DNA from: SCQX01 sp035720945
GTDB taxonomy: Bacteria; Pseudomonadota; Gammaproteobacteria; Burkholderiales; Burkholderiaceae_B
Direction: 5' to 3'
Assembly: GCA_035720945.1 (NCBI GenBank)
Contig: DASTNK010000032.1
Location: forward strand, 1 to 7,396
DNA: 7,396 nt
This document shows, in pieces, positions 1 through 5,390 of this stretch (positions are counted from its first letter, which is position 1; the number at the start of each line of letters is the position of its first letter). The notes beneath the pieces are model-generated. The model was given only the letters and a program-made list of their open reading frames with translations, was not told the DNA's origin and made no database searches. The position numbers were made by a program, and so were the translations under genes.

Positions 1-188
1 GAGGGCGCGTCGCTGCGCACGACGACGCTCAGCCGACCCGGGTGTGTGCCACCGGTAAGCATCACCGTCAGCGCGTGGTTGTCCTGGATGGCGCCACCCG
101 CCAGGCGTGCGAACTCCAGAACTTCGACAGCATCGGCACCCGTCTGGCGCCGGATATACTCAGCCAGGATGACGTCGGGGGATGACAT
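1..188 (-). CDS. APH-like phosphotransferase (kinase), N-terminal part, cut by window edge
   Basis: Only the first 62 codons are present; the gene runs off the left end of the window. The peptide begins MSSPDVILAEYIRR and continues with LAGGAIQDNHAL, followed by a strand reading RLSVVVRSDAPS. A GGAxQxN turn followed by a strand ending in a basic residue and 'DAPS' is typical of the N-lobe of bacterial members of the aminoglycoside phosphotransferase/choline kinase fold that sit beside acyl-CoA dehydrogenases. The family transfers phosphate from ATP to a hydroxyl group. The catalytic loop lies outside the window, so activity cannot be judged. The ATG follows the dehydrogenase stop by 5 bases, and a GGGGTAAGG stretch serving as ribosome binding site overlaps that stop codon, so the two genes are very likely translationally coupled. 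Context suggests an acyl-CoA substrate such as a 4-hydroxyacyl-CoA rather than an antibiotic. The family call is fairly sure; the substrate is inference. Confidence 0.72.
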   Translation of the reverse strand, partial: MSSPDVILAEYIRRQTGADAVEVLEFARLAGGAIQDNHALTVMLTGGTHPGRLSVVVRSDAP

Positions 189-193
189 GCGCC

Positions 194-1390
194 TTACCCC
201 CAATGCCAGAAATCACCGCCCTCGGCCATCAGGTTCCGGGACAGCACCATTTTATGGACCTCGGACGCGCCGTCGACCAGGCGTGCCTGACGGGCGTAAC
301 GGTAGATCCATTCCAGCGGTGTGTCTTTGGAGTAGCCCCGCGCGCCGCACAATTGGATGGCGGTATCCACGGCCTTGTGCAAGGTTTCGGACACAGCCAC
401 CTTGGCCATGGAGACCTCCTTGCGCGCGAAGTCACCCTGATCCAGTTTCCAGGCCGCGTGCATCGTCAACAAGCGGCCCACCTGGATGCCCATGGCCGCT
501 TCGCCCAACAACCACTGCACGCCTTCACGCTCGGCCAGAGCCTTGCCGAACGATTCACGCCGCGACACATAGTCACTCGCGACTTCCAGAGAACGCTTGG
601 CCAGGCCCAACCAGCGCATGCAATGGGTCAGTCGGGCCGGCCCCAGCCGGATCTGGGTCAGCTTGAGCCCATCGCCGACCTCCATCAGTCGATTTTCATC
701 GGGAATGCGCAAGCCATCGAAGCGCAGTTCACAGTGCCCACCGTGTTCTTCCGGGCCCATGATGGGGATGCGGCGCACGATTTCCCAGCCAGGGTCATCC
801 CTGTGGAAGAGAAAAGCGGACAACCCTTTGCGGGCATCATCCGATGTGCGGGCGATGAGGATGAAATGCGACGCCACTCCGGCGCCAGTGATGAAGTGCT
901 TGGTGCCATGGACCAGCCAGTGGTCGCCTTGGCGCACGGCGCATGTGCGCATCATGGATGGATCGGAGCCTGAGCCGGGCGCCGGCTCGGTCATGGCGAA
1001 TGACGATCGCACGTCGCCGTCCACGATGGGCTGCAACCAGCGCTTCTTCTGCGCTGGTGTGGCCACTTTTTCCAGCACCATCATGTTGCCGTCGTCCGGC
1101 GCGGCGGAGTTGAACACGACCGGCCCGAAAATGGAGCGATTCATTTCCTCGTAGCAGGCGGCCATGCCCACCATGTTCAGCCCCTGTCCACCTCGTTCAC
1201 GTGGCATCTGCAGGGACCACAACCCCTGTTCACGGGCCTTGCCTCGCAGGGACCGCAACAACGCCTCCTGGATGTTTTCGTGGGTGTCGAATGAGGCGGA
1301 ATCTTTTTCCAGAGGAATGAGTTCTGTGTCCACGAACCGGCGGATACGGGTCCGATAATCCTCAACAGTGTCGGAAAGCGTGAAATCCAT
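194..1390 (-). CDS. Acyl-CoA dehydrogenase family protein (ACAD10/11- or LvaC-like)
   Basis: The product has 398 residues, normal for a soluble FAD-containing acyl-CoA dehydrogenase. An N-terminal helical domain covers about 1-125. The flavin/substrate strand motif FAMTEPAPGSGSDP (131-144) and GTKHFITGAG (162-171) form the middle beta domain. The C-terminal helical domain carries SRRESFGK (276-283), an R-x-x-FG type FAD/CoA contact, and QLCGARGYSKDTPLEW (346-361). In medium-chain dehydrogenases the catalytic base is Glu in the motif YEGTxQIQ; here the aligned segment is VDGASEVH (372-379), so Asp373 takes that place. A DGxxEVH version is seen in ACAD10/11-like proteins, whose ACAD domain works with a kinase domain. 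The start at 1390 is preferred over an in-frame ATG at 1429, which would overlap the SDR gene; AAAGG overlapping the SDR stop gives a ribosome binding site 10 bases upstream. It may act on a phosphorylated acyl-CoA made by the downstream kinase, or be an ordinary dehydrogenase; the sequence alone does not decide. Confidence 0.9.
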   Translation of the reverse strand: MDFTLSDTVEDYRTRIRRFVDTELIPLEKDSASFDTHENIQEALLRSLRGKAREQGLWSLQMPRERGGQGLNMVGMAACYEEMNRSIFGPVVFNSAAPDDGNMMVLEKVATPAQKKRWLQPIVDGDVRSSFAMTEPAPGSGSDPSMMRTCAVRQGDHWLVHGTKHFITGAGVASHFILIARTSDDARKGLSAFLFHRDDPGWEIVRRIPIMGPEEHGGHCELRFDGLRIPDENRLMEVGDGLKLTQIRLGPARLTHCMRWLGLAKRSLEVASDYVSRRESFGKALAEREGVQWLLGEAAMGIQVGRLLTMHAAWKLDQGDFARKEVSMAKVAVSETLHKAVDTAIQLCGARGYSKDTPLEWIYRYARQARLVDGASEVHKMVLSRNLMAEGGDFWHWG

Positions 1391-1403
1391 GAGAAGCGAG
1401 CCT

Positions 1404-2171
1404 TTAAAGCGTGGATTGCAGATGGCCACCGTCGACCACGATGGTGCTGCCCGTCATGTAGGCCGAGGCGTCAGATGCCAGCAAGAGCAGTGGGCCGTCC
1501 AGGTCAGCGGCTTGACCCAGGCGCCGCTGCGGGATGCGGCGCAGCATCGCGTGGCCGGCATCGGAGGCGAAGAATTCGCGGTTCAGGTCGGTTTCGACAT
1601 AGCCCGGTGCGAGCGCATTGACCCGTATGCCATGGCGAGCCCATTCCAGCGCCAGGGCGCGCGTCATCTGCTCCAACCCGGCCTTGGACACGGTATAGGG
1701 CAAGACATTGCCCGCCACGCGATGACCCAGGATCGACGACACATGAACGATGGCGCCAGGACATTGCGCGTCGATCAGGCGCCGCGCGATTTCACTCGAC
1801 ACCAGCCAGCAACCCTTCAAGTTGATGTCGATGACCTGGTCCCATTGATCGGGTGTCAGGGACAGCGCGTTGGCGTTGGTGGCGATGCCCGCGGCGCAAA
1901 CCGCGACGTCGATCAGACCGACGTGCGCCCGAGCTTGGGCCAGCGCATCATGCACACTGGCCGCGTCGGTGACGTCCATCGCGACAGCAGTGGCCCGCAC
2001 CCCAAGCTTGCCCAGTGATTCGGCCAGTTCTTCCAGCGGTCGCAGGCGCCGTCCGGCAAGCACCACCCGCGCACCAGCCAGCCCCAGGGTTTGCGCGAAA
2101 CGCGAACCCAGGCCACCGGCCGCGCCGGTGACCAAAGCGGTCTTGCCGGCCAGGCTGAATCTGTCGTCCAT
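1404..2171 (-). CDS. Short-chain dehydrogenase/reductase (SDR), first gene of the operon
   Basis: A 255-residue classical SDR and probably a cytosolic NAD(P)-dependent oxidoreductase interconverting a ketone and an alcohol. The Rossmann fingerprint TGAAGGLG is at residues 15-22. Asp66 (AMDVTD) contacts the adenine. CAAG at 92-95 stands for the usual NNAG, Asn117 lies in DINLKG, Ser146 in VHVSS, and the YTVSK box gives Tyr159 and Lys163, so the Asn-Ser-Tyr-Lys tetrad is complete. The C-terminal GSTIVVDGG (241-249) is typical. Arginines directly after the second strand (AGRR, 39-42) favour NADP(H). The start at 2171 has an excellent AAGGAG nine bases upstream; an in-frame ATG at 2246 would lie upstream of the promoter and is rejected. 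It heads the operon with the acyl-CoA dehydrogenase and the kinase, 13 bases ahead of the former. By analogy with LvaD it could reduce a 4-ketoacyl-CoA, but 3-hydroxyacyl-CoA oxidation or another substrate is equally compatible with the motifs. Confidence 0.93.
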   Translation of the reverse strand: MDDRFSLAGKTALVTGAAGGLGSRFAQTLGLAGARVVLAGRRLRPLEELAESLGKLGVRATAVAMDVTDAASVHDALAQARAHVGLIDVAVCAAGIATNANALSLTPDQWDQVIDINLKGCWLVSSEIARRLIDAQCPGAIVHVSSILGHRVAGNVLPYTVSKAGLEQMTRALALEWARHGIRVNALAPGYVETDLNREFFASDAGHAMLRRIPQRRLGQAADLDGPLLLLASDASAYMTGSTIVVDGGHLQSTL

Positions 2172-2195
2172 GCGCCGTGTCTCCTTTTTGGCGAA

Positions 2196-2224
2196 AGTAT
2201 AGAACGATCGTTCGATTTTCTCAA
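2196..2224 (-). promoter_or_regulatory. Sigma70-type promoter of the SDR-ACAD-kinase operon
   Basis: On the minus strand TTGAGA (2224-2219) is separated by exactly 17 bases from TATACT (2201-2196). Four of six positions match TTGACA and five of six match TATAAT. The predicted start is the A near 2189, which gives a leader of about 18 bases carrying the AAGGAG ribosome binding site and the ATG at 2171. This is the best promoter in the window, and it makes the acyl-CoA operon independent of the ABC transporter genes just upstream. Confidence 0.75.
2202..2213. promoter_or_regulatory. Palindromic operator GAACGATCGTTC inside the promoter spacer
   Basis: The 12 bases form a perfect palindrome lying wholly between the -35 and -10 hexamers of the SDR promoter. 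Allowing one mismatched pair it extends to 18 bases (2199-2216). Palindromes with a CGAACG or AACGNNCGTT core are typical of TetR-family repressors of fatty-acid and acyl-CoA genes in proteobacteria. A protein bound here would block RNA polymerase, so relief by an acyl-CoA or acid inducer is the likely mode of control. No regulator gene lies in the window. The palindrome is seen directly; the regulator family is inferred. Confidence 0.68.
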
Positions 2225-2268
2225 AAGGAAATGACCAGGACCACATCCAGCCAATTTTTCACCTCGGA

Positions 2269-3033
2269 TCACCCCGCGTTGAACCGCGCCAGAAACGCCT
2301 GTGTCGCCGCTTGCCGCGGCGCGTTGATGACTTGCGCCGGCGGCCCGCTTTCCACCACCACGCCGTCACGCATGAAGAAGACCTCGTCGGCGACTTCCCG
2401 GGCGAACGCGATTTCGTGTGTCACCAGCACCATGGTCATGCCGTCGTCGGCCAGTTGTTTCATGACGGCCAGCACCTCGCCCACCAGTTCGGGGTCGAGC
2501 GCCGAGGTGGCCTCGTCGAACAGCATGACCTGGGGTTGCAGCGCCAGCGCGCGTGCGATGGCCACGCGTTGCTTCTGGCCGCCGGAGAGCTTGTCGGGGT
2601 AGGTATCCGCGCGTTCAGCCAGGCCGACCCGGGCCAGCAGTTTCATCGCCGCTTCGCGCGCCACGGGCTTGGACTGTTTGCGCACGGTGACCATGCCTTC
2701 CATGACGTTCTGCACGGCGGTCATATGCGGAAACAGATTGAAGTGCTGGAACACCATGCCGGTGTTGGCCCGGAACCCCGCCAGCGCGCGCTCGCCAGGC
2801 AGACATTTGTCGGTGCCGTCGAACTGGATATGCTGATCGCCCACGCGGATCTGCCCTCCGTCGGGACGCGTCAGCAAGTTAATGCAGCGCAACAACGTGG
2901 ATTTGCCTGAACCGGACGGCCCGATGATGGCGACGACGCTGCTTTTGGCGACTTTCAGGGAAATATCGCGGAGCACGATCTGGTCGCCGAAGCGTTTGCT
3001 GAGATTGTCGATCTCGATCATGTAGTCGGTCAT
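2269..3033 (-). CDS. Polar amino acid ABC transporter ATP-binding protein (GlnQ/HisP type)
   Basis: A 254-residue ABC ATPase that would energise the importer formed with the permease just upstream. All motifs are intact: Walker A GPSGSGKST (38-46), Q-loop Gln96 in VFQHFNLFPH, signature LSGGQ (149-153), Walker B VMLFDE (169-174) with catalytic Glu174, D-loop SALD (177-180) and H-loop His206. FNLFPHMTAVQNV and LLRCINLLTRPDGG are hallmarks of the polar amino acid (HisP/GlnQ/GltL) branch. A TGA lies in frame two codons before the ATG at 3033, so no longer form exists. The ribosome binding site is poor, and 37 bases separate the gene from the permease stop, so coupling to upstream translation is plausible. 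The substrate cannot be read from an ATPase. Confidence 0.96.
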   Translation of the reverse strand: MTDYMIEIDNLSKRFGDQIVLRDISLKVAKSSVVAIIGPSGSGKSTLLRCINLLTRPDGGQIRVGDQHIQFDGTDKCLPGERALAGFRANTGMVFQHFNLFPHMTAVQNVMEGMVTVRKQSKPVAREAAMKLLARVGLAERADTYPDKLSGGQKQRVAIARALALQPQVMLFDEATSALDPELVGEVLAVMKQLADDGMTMVLVTHEIAFAREVADEVFFMRDGVVVESGPPAQVINAPRQAATQAFLARFNAG

Positions 3034-3071
3034 GGCTCAAGCCCGTTCAACTTTGTGTGGTTCATGCCGCA

Positions 3072-3740
3072 TCAGCCCCTTTCCTGCTGGGCCAGACGCG
3101 TCTCAAGCCGCTTGGAGAAGATGGTGGCGGGAAAGAGCACGATGAAATAGCAGATGGCCACCACGGAATAGCATTCCAGTGGGCGATACAAATCGTGGGC
3201 GGCGGTCTGCCCTTGGTAGAGCAGGTCGGGGATGGCCAGCACCGACAGCAGCGACGTGTTCTTCAACTGCATGATGGATTGACTCATCAGGGGCGGAATC
3301 ATGCGCTTGAGCGCCTGCGGCAGAATCACCCGCCGCATGATCTGGTGCCGCGTCATGCCCATGGCCATGCCGGCTTCGCGCTGGCCAACATCTATCGACA
3401 TCACCCCGGCGCGGAAGATTTCAGAATAAAAGGCGCCACCGTACAGCGACAACGCCAGAATGGACGCCATGGCGGGGGATATCTGAATGCCCGACAGCAC
3501 GGGCAGGGCGTAATAAAACCAGATGAGCTGAACCAGCACCGGGGTGCAGCGGAACACTTCCACATACGCGCGCATCGGGCCGGAAATGAGCACACTGCGC
3601 GAAAGCCGGCCCAGACCGCTGGCCAACCCCACCGCCGCGCCCAGCACCACACAGACTACGGTGAACATCAGGGTATACAACAACCCGTGCCACAGCAGGT
3701 CGCGATACGGCCACAGTGCCGCGAAATTCCAATGGTACAC
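3072..3740 (-). CDS. Polar amino acid ABC transporter permease (HisM/GlnP/GltJ type)
   Basis: A 222-residue inner-membrane permease of the His/Glu/Gln/Arg/opine family. Hydrophobic segments lie at about 16-42, 66-84, 88-108 and 190-208, with RCTPVLVQLIWFYYALP (64-80) the characteristic second span. The cytoplasmic EAA loop that docks the ATPase is EAGMAMGMTRHQIMRRVILP (122-141). I place the start at the GTG at 3740 because AGGAG lies five bases upstream and the protein then begins like its relatives, with an aromatic WNFxxLWPY stretch before the first span. Longer in-frame starts up to a TTG at 3827 add a proline/serine-rich tail with no ribosome binding site. This is the only permease in the unit, so the transporter is probably a homodimer unless it pairs with another permease. 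Its likely binding protein is encoded at 5391-6230. Confidence 0.93.
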   Translation of the reverse strand: MYHWNFAALWPYRDLLWHGLLYTLMFTVVCVVLGAAVGLASGLGRLSRSVLISGPMRAYVEVFRCTPVLVQLIWFYYALPVLSGIQISPAMASILALSLYGGAFYSEIFRAGVMSIDVGQREAGMAMGMTRHQIMRRVILPQALKRMIPPLMSQSIMQLKNTSLLSVLAIPDLLYQGQTAAHDLYRPLECYSVVAICYFIVLFPATIFSKRLETRLAQQERG

Positions 3741-3750
3741 AGTGTCTCCT
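3741..3750 (-). promoter_or_regulatory. Ribosome binding site deciding the GTG start of the permease
   Basis: On the minus strand AGGAG (3750-3746) followed by the five bases ACACT leads straight into GTG at 3740. No other in-frame start of this gene has a comparable site. Confidence 0.8.
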
Positions 3751-3791
3751 GACAGTGAATTCGACTCCCGACTCGGTCCACGAGGCGATGA

Positions 3792-3832
3792 AACCGGTAT
3801 CGGGGAAACCGGCATTTTAATGTGCAACCGGC
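3792..3832. repeat. Three direct copies of AACCGG(C/T) upstream of the permease
   Basis: AACCGGT (3792-3798), AACCGGC (3807-3813) and AACCGGC (3826-3832) lie 15 and 19 bases apart in the untranslated DNA upstream of the permease. On the permease-coding strand they read (G/A)CCGGTT. The short TTTTAA island at 3815-3820 falls between the second and third copies. They could be binding sites for a regulator of the transporter, but short GC-rich repeats also arise by chance. Confidence 0.35.
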
Positions 3833-3931
3833 GCCTGCCCGCACCACGGCGCCCGGTAGCGGCGTTTCGAGAGGGTGGCTGGGTCGTTGGGGCCAGGGCG
3901 GAGTCCCGCTGCTGACCACGATGCAGGAATC

Positions 3932-3937
3932 TATAAT
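3932..3937 (+). promoter_or_regulatory. -10 element (TATAAT) for the dadA-like gene
   Basis: A perfect TATAAT sits in an AT-rich island (about 3930-3970) of an otherwise GC-rich intergenic region, 33 bases before the ATG. No good -35 hexamer is visible at 16-18 bases upstream (CTGCTG at 3909-3914), so an activator may be needed. The start would be near 3944, giving a leader of about 27 bases. The same island reads TATTAT on the minus strand, so it could also serve the divergent permease. Confidence 0.5.
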
Positions 3938-3946
3938 ATCGACAAA

Positions 3947-3969
3947 AAATTCAACGCATACGGGAATTT
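3947..3969. promoter_or_regulatory. Inverted repeat AAATTC-N11-GAATTT over the leader and ribosome binding site of the dadA-like gene
   Basis: Two perfect 6-base arms (3947-3952 and 3964-3969) flank 11 bases and end just before the ATG at 3971. The TTC-N11-GAA core fits the T-N11-A pattern of LysR-type regulator sites. It lies downstream of the -10 element, where a bound protein would repress. As RNA, the right arm would cover part of the weak GGGAA ribosome binding site. The dyad is certain; its function is inferred. Confidence 0.42.
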
Positions 3970-3970
3970 C

Positions 3971-5242
3971 ATGCACGCGGTCATTGTAGGTGGGGGAATC
4001 ATCGGCACCACGACTGCCTGGCAGCTTCGCCAGCGCGGTGCCGACGTCACGGTCATCGAACAGGAACCCGACGTGGCGCGCGCCACGAGCCGGGGCAACG
4101 CGGGCGTCATCGCGCCGGGGTATGTGACCCCTTGGGCGGCGCCCGGCATGCCGTTCAAGATACTGAAATATCTGTTCCGTTCCGCGTCTCCAGTGATTTA
4201 CCGTCCCGCGATGAATGCGGCCCAATGGCGATGGGTGGCGCGCTGGCTGCGGGAATGCGATCTGGGGAAGTACCGCGTGAACAAGGCACGCATGCAACGC
4301 GTGGCCTATTACAGCAAAGCGTGCCTGGACGAATTCCGCTCGGCGCATCCCTTCGACTACGGTCGCAGCCAGGGCTACCTGCAGCTCTTCCGCACGGCTT
4401 TCGACGAAGACATGGCGCGGCCCGCCATGCAGATGCTGGCTGAAGCCGGCATCAATCATCGGCTGCTCACCGCCGACGAATGCCTGGCCGTCGAACCCGG
4501 TCTGAAATGGGCGGGCGTCCGCCCGGCGTCGGGCCTGTATCTGCCGGAGGACGAAGCGGGGGATTGTGCCGTGTTCGCAGGGCGGTTGCGGGGGCTGTGC
4601 GAACGGGCCGGCGTACGGTTCATGTTTGATACGAGGGTGCGCGGCCTGCTCCGTTCTGGCACTGACGTGACAGGCGTCGCCGTCAGTCGGGGTGATGGGG
4701 CGGATAAGGATAATGTTCAGGCCGATGCCGTCATCGTAGCGGCGGGGGTTCACAGTCGGCGTTTGCTGGCACCGCTTGGCATCACCGTACCCTTGTATCC
4801 CGTCAAAGGTTACTCCACGACCCTGACCGTCACAGACCCCGGCCGGGCTCCACGGGCCGCACTGATGGATGAATCACTGAAGACCGCCATCACGCGCATG
4901 GGGCCGCGCATCCGTGTCGCCGGAACGGCCGAGCTCGGTGACGACCGACTGGCCATACGCCAGAAAGCCACCCGCACATTGATCAAGGTCCTGAATGACT
5001 GGTTTCCCGGCGCCGCCGACACCAGCCGCGCCGAGTTCTGGGTGGGGTTGCGTCCCATGACGCCTGATGGGCCGCCGTTGTTGGGCAAGACCTCGTCGCG
5101 CAATCTGTATATCAATCTCGGGCACGGGTCCACGGGCTGGGCCATGTCCATGGGGTCGGCGTGCGTGGTGGCCGACCTGGTTGTTGGCAAACCGCCCGAT
5201 ATCGACCTGTCTGGCCTGACGCTGGAACGGTATCGCCACTGA
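3971..5242 (+). CDS. dadA: D-amino acid dehydrogenase family FAD-dependent oxidoreductase (DadA-like)
   Basis: A 423-residue flavoprotein, close to the 432 residues of E. coli DadA. This family oxidises D-amino acids to 2-oxo acids and ammonia, passing electrons to the respiratory chain at the inner membrane. The dinucleotide-binding GGGIIG is at 7-12 with the ribose-binding Glu30. SRGNAGVIAPGYVTPWAAPG (40-59) is the DadA signature. LPEDEAGDCAVFAGRL (191-206), LYPVKGYS (275-282), GLRPMTPDGPPLLG (359-372) and NLYINLGHGSTGW (378-390) complete the fold. The start at 3971 places the Rossmann strand at the N-terminus as in relatives; an ATG at 3875 lies upstream of the promoter. It is divergent from the permease gene and convergent with a binding-protein gene, so it probably oxidises what the importer brings in. 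No alanine racemase (dadX) is adjacent, so the substrate may not be D-alanine; other D-amino acids or N-alkylated amino acids are possible. Family call strong, substrate open. Confidence 0.92.
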   Translation: MHAVIVGGGIIGTTTAWQLRQRGADVTVIEQEPDVARATSRGNAGVIAPGYVTPWAAPGMPFKILKYLFRSASPVIYRPAMNAAQWRWVARWLRECDLGKYRVNKARMQRVAYYSKACLDEFRSAHPFDYGRSQGYLQLFRTAFDEDMARPAMQMLAEAGINHRLLTADECLAVEPGLKWAGVRPASGLYLPEDEAGDCAVFAGRLRGLCERAGVRFMFDTRVRGLLRSGTDVTGVAVSRGDGADKDNVQADAVIVAAGVHSRRLLAPLGITVPLYPVKGYSTTLTVTDPGRAPRAALMDESLKTAITRMGPRIRVAGTAELGDDRLAIRQKATRTLIKVLNDWFPGAADTSRAEFWVGLRPMTPDGPPLLGKTSSRNLYINLGHGSTGWAMSMGSACVVADLVVGKPPDIDLSGLTLERYRH

Positions 5243-5317
5243 CACGTTGCGGCGCCGAATCGCTTGCTCCGAGGCCAGTTGTCGCCACCGACACTCCAGC
5301 GCCATGGGCATTGCTGC

Positions 5318-5349
5318 CATAAAAGACAAGGGCGGCCACGCGGCCGCCC
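5318..5349 (-). terminator. Rho-independent terminator of the Tat-type binding-protein gene
   Basis: GGGCGGCC (5330-5337), a four-base loop and GGCCGCCC (5342-5349) form a perfect 8-bp GC stem. Read on the minus strand the stem is followed by TTGTCTTTTATG, a moderate U tract, 42 bases after the binding-protein stop. On the plus strand no T run follows, so it should stop the binding-protein transcript better than that of the convergent dadA-like gene. Confidence 0.75.
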
Positions 5350-5390
5350 GATTGACGCAAAACCCCGGAGCCTTACAGCCCACCCGGACC

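Noticed and set aside
182..973. Plus-strand open frames across the acyl-CoA dehydrogenase gene
   Set aside because: They are shadows of the minus-strand dehydrogenase, whose protein motifs are unmistakable.
1391..1429. Longer N-terminus for the acyl-CoA dehydrogenase from an ATG at 1429
   Set aside because: It would overlap the SDR coding region and adds 13 residues not typical of the family; the ATG at 1390 has an AAAGG site.
2172..2246. Longer N-terminus for the SDR from an ATG at 2246
   Set aside because: The extra 25 codons span the promoter, the palindrome and the AAGGAG ribosome binding site, and SDRs begin close to the TGxxxGxG motif as the 2171 start does.
3798..3840. TTGCAC (minus strand, 3827-3822) as the -35 of a permease promoter
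   Set aside because: No acceptable -10 hexamer is found 16-18 bases downstream; the nearest candidates, CGATAC and GATACC, are at 19 and 20 bases and match poorly.
3668..4753. A long open minus-strand frame (361 codons) antisense to the dadA-like gene
   Set aside because: It overlaps the N-terminal half of a clear flavoprotein and part of the permease, has no recognisable domain, and is rich in Arg, His and Pro as expected of an antisense frame in GC-rich DNA.
5330..5349. Bidirectional terminator also ending the dadA-like transcript
   Set aside because: The stem is symmetrical but only the minus-strand reading is followed by a T-rich run; after the stem the plus strand reads GATTGACG.
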